This document shows, piece by piece, positions 34,880 through 47,614 of a DNA stretch of 64,000 bases. A model generated the notes under the pieces. The model had not been told where the DNA came from and searched no databases. It was given only the letters and a program-made list of their open reading frames with translations. Both the position numbers and the translations under genes were made by a program. The stretch's first letter is position 1, and every line of letters starts with the position of its first letter. The stretch is from NCBI RefSeq assembly GCF_028554725.1, contig NC_071668.1, forward strand, positions 26,266,501 through 26,330,500, in the 5' to 3' direction. Source of the DNA: Zeugodacus cucurbitae (Eukaryota; Arthropoda; Insecta; Diptera; Tephritidae).

Positions 34880-35390
34880 TTAGAAGCATGGAAAGATGTA
34901 GGAGCACCATTGTCCAATTGTGGATTACCTAGATGAGGCTCGGCTGAACTGGGTAAGCGCTGGTTGGTCACTAGCCCTAACGCAGTAGCCAGATCCTTCT
35001 GGCCTAAGATCAATCGCAGAAGGTCTATCGCGCTCTTCGCCCTCGGTGAAGTTTACCTCTCCTTAGTCGTAGGGGTACTAAATTGCCATTGTCCCCTCGG
35101 GATCCATACAGTAAGGTTAAAATACTTACCGAACTCTAGCTGTAGAAGCTGCATGGAAGAGGGCGAGATGAAACCATTTCATCACTTTCTTCTGGTATGT
35201 CCTGCCTTTGCGAGGTCAAGAAAAATACCTAACCTCGGACCTAACTTTTTCGAAAAACCGCGCGAAATAACGGATGTAGAAGTAAAAAGTATCTGTAGAT
35301 TTTTAGAAGATTCTTAACGCTTTCTCAAATCCTAATACCTAATCTAGGGGGAGATCCTGGCTGCACAAAGCGCTGTCTTTCATAGTCTAC
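34880..35390 (+). pseudogene. LINE ORF2 C-terminus
   Basis: The open frame at 34964-35317 (117 codons) ends the ORF2 of an RNase H-bearing LINE. It contains RRRSIALFALGEVYLSLVVG, then CHCPLGIHTVRLKYLP (a decayed LTGHCPLG block), then NSSCRSCMEEGEMKPFHHFL with LVCPAFARSR, forming the CxxC..H..C motif. It ends ITDVEVKSICRFLEDS. After the stop come tcctaatacctaatctaggg and tcatagtctacg, shared with the reverse copy at 11.6-12.0 kb. Relative to that copy this one is well kept, but it is severely 5' truncated and cannot encode a reverse transcriptase. Upstream homology extends back to about 34880. Confidence 0.85.
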
Positions 35391-37619
35391 GTTCCATTCC
35401 ATGACATTCATTGCCATTTTTTATACGTCGGATAACTACTTGTGCGCTACTGCTGTTTAAATGCAAAAGCACGATAAATAAATTGTTGTTGTTTGTGATT
35501 GTTGTATTCGATTTATTGAATATATTCGCAAATGTAAATTAAACAAATTTGGTTTGCCGAACAAATTGCACTTGGTGAAATGTAATTTCGTTAGATGAAT
35601 GTTGCAATTGATAACGTGCCCAATGAGCACCCAGGCGAGTGAGTTATGCCCGGGCGGTAAGGGGCGTGTTACACTAAATTGGAAATATTTTGATTGTTGG
35701 CGGCTACGCAATCAATTAGTGTTGACTTTGCATGCAAATGAGTTGCATATTGACACCAAAACATAAACAGTCAAGCCAATATATTATGCATATATATATA
35801 TATATGTACTGTATAAGCATGCTTTTTCACAAGACTATGTATTAGATAGAATATGTAATTTGTGCAAAATATTTAAGTAAATAATCATTTCTATAATGCG
35901 TTACAAGCATTCATTCATTCGCATAAAGCTAATTATGCATGTACTGATGTGTGCATGTGTGTTTGTAAATTAATTGTTGTGGCGCAGAGAAAATTTGCAT
36001 TCATAATGAATTAAAACAGTGTGGCGGTTATTGTATTGTGTACTTACACCCATTTAAATTAAGCATACGCATTTTCCATTTGTGGTTTGATATTTGGCCT
36101 AATATTGTTATATTCATCCATGTCCACATAACGGTATTATTTGAAATTATTAAAGGTCGAATAAAGAAATAAGTAATAATTTTGGACCATAGGCTCGAGA
36201 ACTAGCTCTACTTTTATATGGTCATATAACATATAAAATAATTTGTATTATATTATATCATAAATAATATTACCGATTTTAACCAAATTTGTTTCACAAT
36301 ATCCAAAACCAGAGTATAACGACTGTTATAATCAGTACACTCATTGTGAATTCTGCCAATTCATAAAAACTTAGGTATCGAGAGCTGAAGCACCAATCAA
36401 GATCTTCATATAAATATTGATATATAAATATTTTTCAAATGTGGCAAATATATTTGCTTATATATACCATATAATACATACATTACCAATAATATGTAAA
36501 TGAAATTAAGTAATTGTTGGAATTGATGACATTCCATATGACCCATACAATTTTTTTTAAATTATTTTTTGATTAGGTTATGTTGGTTTTTTGTACGCTA
36601 TTCCTTTATAATGCCAACGAAAACATGAATCTCTTCGACCCTCACCAGCCGAGGTCCTATGGGACGTGAACCTTGCAGAGACAAAACAATTCGAACGACC
36701 TCTTACGCTCTTTTCCGGACAAGAAGCATCTCCCAATCGCACAAGAGCTGGTGGTTGTTCAAGGTACATCGAAATCAGGTACATCGGTGGACATCGGATT
36801 ACCGACTTGTTCTTAATCAGAAAATCGATCCATCTGTGAAAAAAGCTCATGAGCTTTGGAAAGTCTCTGTTTCAGATCCTTCATGTACCTAGTCATCTTG
36901 AGTCTCATATTTACTTCAGAACAAAATTGTCTTCATTTTAATAATAGTTACCGTTTATCAAAAATAATATGGAAGGTAACAAGATCTGTAGTGATACCAA
37001 GGTCTATGCTGGAACCGAATTGTACGGTTTAAAGTTATCTCTAGACTTAGACGTTAATCGTTTCATTGGACTGTATATAAAGCCTCAAGAAAGATGTGGA
37101 CTGTATTTAGGATATCTTCAATTGCATGCAATTTAGACTCGTATAATGTTATATTCTCGGAAATAGACTCACACGTTTACTTTTATAGTAACTCATATTA
37201 GTCGACGTACATGTCCGGTATATGGAAACCAGATTGGTATACGGTAGTTCGCCGAAAGTATTTAGCTATTTCGAACATGAGCAAATTTACACTAGGTAAA
37301 GAAGTTATTGTTATAATGCGATTGTCTCCATAATTACGTGAAAAGGTTAATGAGATAAAAAATGTCAACTCAAAGTGAGCTGCATATGTCCAATATTTAA
37401 TTTCTGAACGAACTCGCATTCAGTATCCTTCTCAAAGCAAAATTTTAATTTAATGTTCTTATTCGTTAGAGAGTTATTGCACATAAAATAGTTTCGGAAA
37501 TAGTCATTACATGAGTCATTAACCTATTTCCTTCATTTTTACTCACTGTGTTGAAATAGTAGAATACAAACGTTTTCACCTAGTGTAGCTGTTACTTTGA
37601 GTATCATATCATTTCTGTC
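35391..37619. other. Intergenic, no gene seen
   Basis: AT-rich. Alternating at tracts occur near 35789-35806. The interval 36570-36895 is less AT-rich, and both strands are open (reverse 36578-36850, forward 36659-36892), with gtacatcg-type words repeated at about 36762 and 36779. I recognise no protein family there. It might be an unrecognised transposon fragment. Confidence 0.4.
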
Positions 37620-37624
37620 AAGAT

Positions 37625-37702
37625 TAATTGTAGGTGTTACAAACAATCGTTAGGTGAGCAAAAATACTAAACTCCCCGCAAAATGTTGCGAAAATATGAA
37701 AA
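37625..37702 (+). repeat. INE-like repeat, isolated 3' end (copy G)
   Basis: gtaggtgttacaaacaatcg, then gtgagcaaaaatactaaact, then gcaaaatgttgcgaaaatat align with the last 80 bases of copies A and B (gtgttacaaacaaccgttatg, tgaacaaaactataatactc, gttgcgagagtata). The inverted-repeat tail has decayed. No upstream part of the repeat is recognisable. Confidence 0.65.
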
Positions 37703-39769
37703 CAGCCAGTTGTTGTTCCACTTAAAATGTTTCTACACAAAGTTATAATAAAATTTGTAAGAGTCTTAATGTTGTTTCCATAATTTGCAGTCAGGCAGTT
37801 GAAAGCGAAAAGTCGCAAGCAACAAATTGGCAGAATAGTGTTGCAAATTTTACGCTCATTGAAGTATTTTCGTTATTAAGTTGTTGTTTCTGCCGTTGTT
37901 GTGGCACTGTGGCACTACTGTGGAATAATATTGTTGCAACACTTACAGATTTCGCCAACATTGTTGTAGCCTTAATGCGGGACAGGGCGTTGCAAGTGAA
38001 CCTTGGCGCACGCACAGTTTCCACATATATGTAATTAAAAATTTACAAGTTTTCTCAAAACATAGCCGCGCCAAAACTGTTACAGCACAGCTTTGTTGTT
38101 GCTACTGTCCTTGCTGTTTTTGCTTTTGTTTATGCTCTTGTGTGTTTGCGGTTAGTGGTTTGGTTAGTGAGAGAGCGCAAATGCAGCTAACATACTTTCG
38201 AAATGAGAAAATTGCTTATGCAACATGTTGTTGATGCTGCCACTTGACGTCTTAGATGCACAAATATTATTGTTATTTCAGCTTCTCGACATTTAAGTTT
38301 TAATTTTTGTGTAGGAAGTTAATGAATGTGGCAAGTGAGGTAAAGCTTTGCTCGGAATTTTGTAATTTAGGTGCTTTGGTTGCAAATATTTCGCAATTAA
38401 GTATTGAGGAATTGCGGAGAATATTATATAAAGTTAGAGGAAGTGGTTGCGAAACTGAAATTTATTTATATTTTTAAACGGTTTTTTATTCAATTTTTTT
38501 GTAATATTTCCCGTGTATTTGTAGTCTGACAACGGTAGCAGATACTTTTGGACAAAGGTTACCGGGCAATATACGCTTTTCTGCTATGAGCTAAGGCTCT
38601 GACTAGCTACAGTAAGTCAGAGAACTGCTATGGGTTAGGTATAACAGAATAGCAATCGAATATATATTCTTAAAAAATGTTACTATATGAAAATAAATCA
38701 ATAAACAATATCCATTTCCCATGAAGATAATTTCATATTAATCCACTAAAGAATTTTAATTGAGAAAATTGCCTGCATATTTGAAATATATTTATATCTT
38801 ATTTAATATTTCACCTTAAATACCACCAAGCCTCTCCCGCTGTAAGTCACCAGGTGATTACGCACTGTTATGCACAAATTGAAAGTAAATATTCCAAATA
38901 AGCTGCGTTGCTTCAGCTCTCGATGTCACTCATACTTCCCGAAGTGACAATTGAGCTTTCACAAAAATTTTCTTCTCTTCACAAGTAAAATACCCAAACC
39001 TTTTGCATAGCACTCTAGGTCATTTCCTCTCTACTTCACTCCTTCCATACAGCCAGCGTGCCGATATCATCGCCTTCATTGCTCGCATTATTTTGCTTTG
39101 AGTCAACTAATTTCAATCATTTCATCACGGCAGAGCTTTCTGGAATGCTTGCTGCAAAATGTTTAGCTAGAAATTTGTGTGCGCTTAAGGCGAATCACAG
39201 CGTCACTGGTAGTTTATAGTTGAAGAATATAAAATAAAATGAAATAATAAAATAAGTTCAAGTATACACACTTTGCGCAGTTCCATTTCTATTCACTTGA
39301 ATTCGCTTTTCAAGCATTCAAGTTGCGTTGGCACTGCTGAAAGCAAAACTTTTCTCAAGTTAAGCAAAAACAGCAAACAGCACGGCAGCTGGCTTTTCGT
39401 ATTGATCGCACCGCCGGGCGTATGAGTAACATTATGATAAGCGTCAGATTTGGTGCAATGATAATAAAATTATGCAAATATATCATAAAACTATCGCAAA
39501 ACTTTTGATGCTTTATTGAAAGTTATATTGGCGCGCGTATATATGTATGTGAGGATTGTGCCTCTTTTAAAGATTAAGGCTATAGACAAACTTATATTTT
39601 ATGTTGTGATGTGAAATAATCGATTTCGCATCGAATTTCGATTAAACTATTTTCTGATTTATATTTCCAGATCTTCACAGTTTTAGAGTAGAAAGGTATT
39701 AATTAATTGACTGAATTGGTGGAAAACACCTTCGGTCATTAATGTGGTTTCAGTAAAAGTAACGAAAAA
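37703..39769. other. Intergenic, no gene seen
   Basis: No open frame with a motif. The sequence alternates between AT-rich parts and gttgttgtt/ttgctgtt-rich parts (about 37860-38110). No inverted repeats or target duplications were noticed. Confidence 0.45.
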
Positions 39770-40613
39770 TATCGATCAAAATCGATAAATGTCACTACCG
39801 ATATATTATATTTACTTAGTTTCGATAAAAATCAATAATATAAGCTCTAAAGCTACGAAAATAAATGTAATGACAATTCAACAATTCTAGAAGTCTTCTA
39901 CTTCAGCGAGCGACTAAAAGCAAAGCCTGATTGATATCGAATTATTTTAATTAACTCAAGAGCATTTATTACAGACTGTCTTTCTAAAGTGCGGCCTTGT
40001 GCTCCTCAAGGTGCCAGAGGAACTAAGAGAAGAAAGGCTTTCAATGATGTCATTTATAAATGGTTAACCCTGAAGCTCTTTTTAAGGCTTTAAGGCATTC
40101 AATAAAAAGTTGGCGAGTTAGAGTTAAGATTTGTTAAGTGTATTAAGGAAAGCGAAAAAAAAAAATATGTATTGGCGCAGATTTTTTCACATAAATGTGT
40201 ATAACTGTCTAATTCAGATGTCATCTTGTATCGATTAATTAAAGAACTGTAACTAATGAATTCGAAAATTTCGTTTAAAAACTGCGACGATGCAGCAGTT
40301 AAAATCGTATTAAATAATTGTTCGATAAAAATCGTCATGTTTATATCGATAAATATCACTATTAGAACATTTAAAAATAAAAAAAATTTTATAAAGAAAT
40401 CTCAAATAATAGTTCAGTCAAAATCGTTGTATAAATCGATAACAAACGATAGTTTCGTTTAAAACCCAGAAACTTATTTATACATCACAAATAGTTTACT
40501 AAGCAACCACAATTAATATTCGCTCTGATAAAACGATTTATACTAATTACATTCAAGAAACCACTTCAAACTCTAAAATAGCACACCACCATCAACGCTG
40601 TTATGTAGCGATA
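39770..40613. promoter_or_regulatory. Cluster of CGATA motifs (candidate boundary/DRE-type site)
   Basis: Eleven occurrences of CGATA or its complement TATCG fall in about 845 bases: 39770, 39783, 39799, 39823, 39935, 40229, 40323, 40344 (full palindrome TATCGATA, 40344-40351), 40437, 40447 and 40609. In Drosophila, CGATA clusters bind the boundary factor BEAF-32, and TATCGATA is the DREF element. Whether these proteins act here is inference. Two sub-blocks (39783-39800 and 40345-40365) share cgataaat.tcacta, so part of the clustering may come from an old local duplication. Confidence 0.35.
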
Positions 40614-41268
40614 AGACTTACGCACAGCAATCAAAATACACAAAAGTTTTCAAGCAGCTTTTCCAAAATGTCTGCCGGAAGGACTATAAGCTGAACGTCT
40701 GCTTTCTTGATAAACTAAACCACACAACCACACATACACACGCAAGCACACACATAAGCATTAGTGGTATTAGATGGAATGTGGTCTTTTGAAGTGCGTT
40801 GAATATGCGTTCGAGTGTGTGCTTCAAAAAGCTATATACCAAGCTAAGTGGTATGCGGTAAGACATTGCTTTACTTGCTAATATCATAAGCATTCGCTCT
40901 TCTAAATTAGAAAGTCTTAAGTATGTTTGCGTGTGCGTGTGTGTGTGAGTGTTTGCATGCAAAGTTGTGGAGTTAAAGCAATGCTCTTCGGCTGATTTAA
41001 ATAGTTGAACAGCGTGACTTTCTGCGGCTTTTGGCGCGGCGGTATGTTGTGGCTGTGTTTGGCTGATGCACAAATACAATAATTTGCTCAAACAATAGTG
41101 AAAACTTTAGTGGGTGGAAAATTAAATTGAATTTTGGCTGTTAAATAATGGAGAATATGGCTGAATTCTGGTAAAATAAATGAGTAAACAGATCAAATGC
41201 GTTTATCTACGAAATTTGTGGTGAGTACAGTGAACGGTAAACATCTATATTTAGATGCTTAAATAATA
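40614..41268. other. Intergenic; GT/CA repeats
   Basis: ca-rich stretches near 40722-40757 and a gtgtgcgtgtgtgtgtgag run near 40931-40949. The 135-codon reverse frame across 40684-41091 translates these repeats into a poly(TH)-like string and is not credible. Confidence 0.5.
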
Positions 41269-41270
41269 TA

Positions 41271-41383
41271 CAGTATCGGACAAAACTGAAGTACCCCCCT
41301 TGAACGTTTTTTGAAAATGCTCCTTTTCTTTAAACTAAGAGTTCAGAAATACAAACTTTTTGCATATTTTATTAGGCTATATA
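41271..41383 (+). repeat. Left terminal inverted repeat of the chimeric element
   Basis: Pairs with 43182-43291. Shared blocks are cagtatcggacaaaact, ttgaaaatg, ctaagagtt.agaaat, aaactttttgcatat and ttattaggctatat. It begins directly after TA at 41269-41270. Confidence 0.85.
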
Positions 41384-41461
41384 ATCACTTAAAATAATGC
41401 TCTTAAAGTTTTATTATGTTCTTGTGATTTTAAAAAATATTATGAAAAATTTTATGAAAAA

Positions 41462-43181
41462 ATGAAGCGACTTAACGAAGGTTTCAAAACCGGAGCATCC
41501 TCATGTAGAGACCAAGGTGGTAATCTGGTAACCGATGTCCAGGGCATACTGGGATTATGGAGGGAACACTTCTCCGACCTGCTGAATGGCAGTGAGAGTA
41601 CAACATCAGGAGATGGCGAACCCGATCCCCCAATCGATGACGATGGAACAGATGTTCCATTACCCGACCATGAAGAAATTCGAATAGCAATTACAACAAA
41701 GCAGCGGGGGCCGATAGATTACCGGCAGAACTATTCAAATACGGCGTCGAAGAACTGGTAAGGTGCATGCATCAGCTTCTTTGCAGAATATGGTCGGAAG
41801 AAAGCATGCCTGACGATTGGAATCTCAGTATGTTCTGCCCAATCCATAAAAAGGGAGATCCCACAATCTGCGCCAATTACCGTGGGATCAGCCTCCTAAA
41901 TATCGCATACAAGGTTCTATCGAGCGTACTGTGCGAAAGACTAAGGCCCACCGTCAACAAACTGATTGGACCTTATCAGTGTGGCTTTAGACCTGGAAAA
42001 TCGACAACTGACCAGATATTCACCATGCGCCAAATCTTGGAGAAGACCCGCGAAAAGAGGATCGGCACACACCACCTTTTTGTCGATTTTAAAGCTGCTT
42101 TCGACAACACGAAAAGGAGTTGCCTTTATGCCGCGATGTCTGAATTTGGTATCCCCGCAAAACTAATACGGCTGTGTAAGCTAACGTTGAGCAACACCAA
42201 AAGCTCCGTCAGGATCGGGAAGGATCTCTCCAAACCGTTCGATACCAGACGACGTTTCAGACAAGGTGACTCACTATCGTGCGACTTCTTTAACTTGATG
42301 CTGGAAAAAATTATAAGAGCTGCAAAACTAAATAGAGAAGGTACAATATTCTACCAGAGTGTACAGCTACTGGCGTACGCCGATGATATCGATATCATTG
42401 GAAACAACACCCGCGCCGTTAGTTCTGTTTTTCCAGACTGGATAAGGAAGCGAAGCGTATGGGTCTGGTGGTGAATGAGGACAAGACGAAATATCTCCTG
42501 TCATCAAACAAACAGTCAGCGCATTCGCGTCTTGACTCCCACGTCACTGTTGACAGTCATAACTTCGAAGTTGTAGATAATTTCGTATACCTGGGAACCA
42601 GCATCGACAACACGAACAATGTCAGCCTCGAAATCCAGCGCAGAATAACTCTTGCCAACAGGTGCTACTTTGGACTGAGTAGGCAATTGAACAGTAAAGT
42701 CCTCTCTCGACGAACCAAAATCAAGCTCTACAAGTCGCTTATCATTCCCGTCCTGCTTTACGGGACGATGTCAACATCAGATGAGATGACACTAGGAGTT
42801 TTCGAGAGGAAAATGTTGCGTAAGATTTATGGTCCTCAGAACATTGGCAACGGCGAATACCGCAGACGATAGAACGATGAGCTGTACGAGTTATACGACG
42901 ACATTGACATAGTTCAGCGAATAAAAAGACAGCGGCTACGCTGGCTAGGTCATGTTGTCCGAATGGACGAAAACACTCCAGCCCTGAAAGTGTTCGATGC
43001 AGTTCCCTCCGGAGGAAGCCGAGGAAGGGGAAGGCCTCCACTCCGTTGGAGGGACCAGGTGGAGAGCGACATGGTTACACTTGGGATCTCCAACTGGCGC
43101 CGAACTGCGAAGGAGAGAGAGAGGTGGCGCACTATCGGCTATAACCGGCTAAACGGTTGCAACGCCAATCACATACATACA
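41462..43181 (+). pseudogene. RTE-like LINE reverse transcriptase, broken ORF2
   Basis: Largest coding remnant in the window: the reverse-transcriptase half of a non-LTR retrotransposon ORF2, which copies element RNA into DNA at a nicked target. The first piece (41462-41761) begins MKRLNEGFKTGASS, a thumb-proximal segment upstream of the RT. A frameshift near 41690-41710 leads into the RT proper (41767-42474): MPDDWNLSMFCPIHKKGD, ANYRGISLLN, YQCGFRPGKSTTDQIF, HLFVDFKAAFD at 42073-42105 with the first catalytic aspartate, and LLAYADDIDIIG with the YADD pair at 42376-42387. A second frameshift near 42430-42460 precedes VNEDKTKYLLSS and the downstream region. There VLLYG is joined directly to TMSTSDE by a small deletion, and TAG near 42870 ends the frame where related copies read tryptophan. 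The C-terminal GGSRGRGRPPLRWRDQVESD follows at about 43011-43070. The endonuclease is absent, so the copy is 5' truncated. All catalytic residues seen are intact but on separate frames. Confidence 0.9.
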
Positions 43182-43291
43182 TATAGCCTAATAATATATG
43201 CAAAAAGTTTTTATTTCTCAACTCTTAGTTTTAAGAAAAAAAACATTTTCAAACAACGTACTGGGGGGTGCTTTAGTTTTGTCCGATACTG
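43182..43291 (-). repeat. Right terminal inverted repeat of the chimeric element
   Basis: Inverse partner of 41271-41383, with a g-run (ggggggtg) opposite the left arm's c-run. It ends gtccgatactg before TA at 43292-43293. Confidence 0.85.
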
Positions 43292-43293
43292 TA

Positions 43294-46200
43294 TAAAGTA
43301 TATTCAAACGAATTTTTCTAATACTTTGCTCGACATGTTTAGAATACTACAGACTTCTGGATTTTCGTATCATCGAAAAATTATGTTTCTATCTATTTCA
43401 GAACAACCAAAAAGTTACCAACTCCTTAAAAAATTATATGAACTGATTTAAATTACTTGCAACAACATGAGCATCGATACAATGTCTTTAAAAAGGATTT
43501 AATTGCCGTTTACAAAATTACCACAAATTAAAAAGTAAATAAATTTAAAAGGATAAATGATGGGGTGCCAAACAGAAGTGTTACAGAAAGCTCAAAAGCT
43601 GAAAGAATTTTGAATAGGGTTGCCGTCTATTTAAAAACTTCCAAACTTTAAAAAATCCAAACAATAAACACAATTAATCCTATGTTTTTAATAAGTGTAT
43701 ATCCAAACTAAATTAAAGTAAAATGCGATTAAAAATTACTTACTAATTTTGACCAAGCAATGTTAAGTTAGCAACAGTCTATTGAACTTGAAGCCACTTA
43801 ACCTCTTAAAATTCGCGTCAAGCGGAAGCAACTTAAAGGACGATTACTTCTACATGACAGCATTCTGTCTGGCTTCGCAAAGGACCAAAACTGGTCTATA
43901 TGTGGCTTATTGGCCTACCAGACTAACCTAACATAACCTATATCGCGAAAAATCACCAACCGCAATAACAAAATGTATATAAACATGGTTATCATATAAA
44001 TGAATGATATTTGTGATTTTACAAAACAATTTTATGAATGTTGCCATATGCATAAAAAACAATTTCAGTTATATTAAATTACATACTAAAACAGGGTTTT
44101 TGAAATTAAAGGATCTAAAACCTCGTCATATTGTTGTTGTTATTCACATAATTATCTATTTAAATTTAAGTAGTCATTCAAAAACTCAATGTTGCGTTTT
44201 ATTCTAAATTTTTAATTGAATTATTCAGTACTGGTTTTATAGTTTTTTATGGTATCCATACTGACAGCTAACAATACTAAGCGTTGGAATAAAATATGTA
44301 AAGGTATCCACTCAAAGTATCTTCAATTTATTATGCAAGACTCACTCTTCATGAAGAAATCAATAAAAGCTTGCAGAGTAATGCAAAATTCCAAACCAGA
44401 AACCACAGTAAGAGCAACTGTGAGCTAATATACCGTTATTCCTTGAGAGATCTAAAACTAATAATTGTTTTTGGTTTTTAAATATGCGATAGGTTAACAC
44501 ATTTATATATAGTGATAGCTTAACAGCAATTTAAACACTTAAAAAAATAAATTTAATTTATTTTTCCTTCTAGGACATGTTTTACATATACGCCAATATA
44601 TATATACATGGTAAAAGCTCGGCATTTAACACATACTAAATTCTGAATATCTAAATCGATTCTACGGGGATTGAGCAGGTGCGAATGCCCTCACTTGGCT
44701 ATTAAAGTAGCTTCAGTTTACTCTGTTGTTGTTGCACAGGTATTTTACTTTTTGTGTTGTTGCTGTTACTTTGTTGTCATCGTTGTCGTCGTCGCCGCCG
44801 GCATTGAGTTGCTGTAGCTATTATGCACTATTGTCTTTCGCTACTAAGGCATCTCTCGCTCTCTAGGCTATTGTCTTTTATTTCCCACTCTTATACTCAT
44901 TGCTTTTATACCCAACGTACAAGTTATGAAGGAAAATATTTGTCAATGCATTAAAATTGTCCATCTTTAAAACCTTAAATTATAATCTTATAAAAATCAC
45001 GACTAAGCTTCCAAGCATCTAAGATCCCATTAGACAAGACTTGTTTCAGCAAATAGTTCTAGGACTACTTAACTGGAACGGTTCACAACCTACATATGTA
45101 GAAGTTGTTCTTGAAAAATAATCCTTTACCTCAAACTCTCTGATAATTATCATCAGCTGTCATCACCGATACCAATTCCAACCCAGTCAATCGAGTTCCG
45201 AAAATTCACAAATGTACCTGTCTTTTTTAGATTTCTTCTCCGTATGTCTTTAACGATCGACTTTATAAGGGATAACTTCTAGATGAGATGCAGAACCTTG
45301 GATGTAAATATAAGTATACTCATATCCCTTTTTCTTCCACTCGCTTTCACACAAAAATACCGCTATTTATACGTTGATGTTTTGTATTTGTCATCGTAAT
45401 TGTTGTTACTTTGGTGCGTCACAACAAAAGTGAAAACGTATGCACGGCAGCTCGTTAAGCTCATATTTCACTAGAACAAAGCATACAATCTCCCATACAT
45501 GCCACCTTCAGCGAGCTGCAGCAACTTCCGCATAATTTCAGCAGATTCTTCGTGACTGTGTTGCCACCTTTTCTTTCCTCTGTGTTAACAGTTTAAGCAA
45601 GGACAGCGTGTGAGTGCCTTTACCTGCGCTTTAGTAGACGATTTAAGTTGTTTGGCATTGGCTTTGCCGCCGCTGCCTTTGACGTTAATCGCTCGGACAA
45701 GTTTGCATTAAGCTGCGGTGTTGTTGTCGCCATACACAAGCGAAGTGGTTGAAATGATGAAGTAATGAAAGTTGAGTAGCCAAGGTTATCAGCCGCAATT
45801 TAAACGAACTATTTAAAAGTTATTATCGTCGACGTGTCTATTAGCATCCTTGCTGAGTCTAGTAAGATGCGAAGCCAATTGTTGCAATTAGAAGAGTGAT
45901 CAACTTTGCGGTAACATTTATGTTGACTTAAATTTATGGTTTTAAAGAGGGGACTCCATAAGTCCCTTCCCATAATCCCTTAATATTTTTCAGGAATTGA
46001 CGTATCTATTCATAACATTTCGTTAAGGTCCTGAGTTTTTACAATAGAACTATAACTGTTACATGTTGAAAATTCTCAATTCTTATTATTCTTATCTTCA
46101 TTTTAAGAAATAATACTTTCTCAGGGACTGTTGTTCCATTATATGTATTTTGAGATCAACGGCAATGTGTAATAGGGCCCTAGAATATTTAGCACGAGTC

Positions 46201-47610
46201 TTTTACAAACAAAAATATTTTACTGTGTGGAGTAAAAATACAATATCAATAGCAACATAAAATCGCAGTGATTTAAAAATAGCAATATCGCTCATCACTA
46301 ACATACTCGAACAAAAGAAAGGTTACGGGAGTACAAAATGTAATGGTGCATTGACCTTAGTCATCCATAGAAGAAAACATACACATACGTGTCTTCCAAC
46401 ACATTTTCTTTTAATACTAATAAGCTTATTACCGGGCGTGTCAAATGAATACTGAACAGAAATGTTAGAAAAATCAATCCAGTTGTCAATAATCGGGCAT
46501 TGACCTGTTTGTCATAGGAAAATTTTCTCTTTCATAAACATATGAATGAAACATTATGAGTGTTGTGGCAACATAGTGGTGAAGTCGGTTTCAGATTTAT
46601 TTATGAGTTTTTTCATATGCATAAATACATATTTCTCAACCTGTACTGTTTGTCCGCCTACAGATTGCGAATATGATTACTACACTTTGTATAGTGACTC
46701 TCACCTTAGAAAGCAGACCTATACGTTTAGTTTTGAGCTATTTGTAGACCTTTTTTTGTAATATTAAAACAAAAAAAAATTCAAACTCTTAGAAAATATT
46801 ACGGTATAATAAACATTTATCAATTCAATAATGGATGGATTTTTTTGATATTGAAAACTTTTTTAAACTTTTAAATATTTTTTTGAATGTTTTTTGAGTT
46901 TTTTATGAGAGATCGTCGTGGTATAATGGTTAGAGCTGATTACGACAATTTTTATCACAGTATGGACTGATATGCTATTGTACTCAACAGTCAATCAACC
47001 ATTCGGTATTTACTTTTAACTAATAACATTCTCCATTTTTGAATAACACACACCAAAAACATATGAAAATATGACGAACCTTTTTAATAGGTTTTGAGGT
47101 ATAGGTTATATATTAAGGGCCTGAGTCAATACTAACGAGTCTAACTTTGACAGGTTCAGATTAAAATTTTAGATTTCCGAAAACTCCTGATGATCGATTA
47201 GACGTTTATGTATCAGCGAAATGCCTTAAACCGAGTATTGATATTTTATATCGGTTCCAACAAGTTCGCTTGGAATGCTGTTCATGTTAATGTATAAGTT
47301 CTGACTTATTCTAACTCGTCTTCATCTATACCCACTAAAATAGCTTTAGTGAACTCTGTACTTAGCACCGCCATTATCTGTGGTCCCCTACAATCATTCG
47401 TATTGACGATGAACACTATTGAGTTGTCTAAAACCACTTTATATTTATCAGTGAATCACATTTTCCTCTCGAAAGAGCTCAGCGAATTCTAGTATCATTG
47501 ACAGGTGACAGCTTTAATCAAGTTAAAGCATATTAATTCCTACATTTCCATCGTCAAAGTGCAGTTGTAGCGCAATGAACCGAATTCGCGAATTTCAGTG
47601 TGACAGTGTG
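43294..47610. other. Intergenic, no gene seen
   Basis: Over 4 kb with no recognisable coding sequence. A possible LINE tail, ttggcctaccagactaacct, is followed by aacataaccta near 43910-43940 and preceded by recognisable but unassignable sequence. A gtcgtcgtcgccgccgg patch lies at about 44785-44801. At 46915-46938, cgtcgtggtataatggttag resembles the first half of a eukaryotic tRNA (box A), but no box B follows. Confidence 0.45.
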
Positions 47611-47614
47611 TTAA

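Larger units (their letters stand above)
41271..43291 (+). mobile_element. Tc1-like inverted-repeat element carrying an RTE-like LINE
   Basis: A 2021-bp unit flanked by TA at 41269-41270 and 43292-43293. Its ends are matching inverted repeats of about 110 bases starting cagtatcggacaaaact. They enclose a long LINE fragment in place of a transposase. About 80 bases of non-LINE sequence separate the left repeat from the LINE. On the right, the LINE tail (acatacatac) runs straight into the inner edge of the inverted repeat. Either a LINE landed in a short non-autonomous Tc1-like element, with later loss at one side, or the element captured it. No LINE target duplication is evident. Confidence 0.8.

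Noticed and set aside
36578..36892. Less AT-rich interval with both strands open, considered as a LINE or transposase fragment.
   Set aside because: No catalytic or zinc-finger motif could be matched on either strand, and no second copy occurs in the window.
40684..41091. 135-codon reverse frame.
   Set aside because: Its centre is a translated (GT)n microsatellite giving alternating Thr-His, and no domain is present.
46915..46940. tRNA-like string resembling the 5' half of a tRNA with an internal box A (tggtataatgg).
   Set aside because: No box B, no pairing acceptor stem and no T-arm follow. At best it is a relic or a chance box A.
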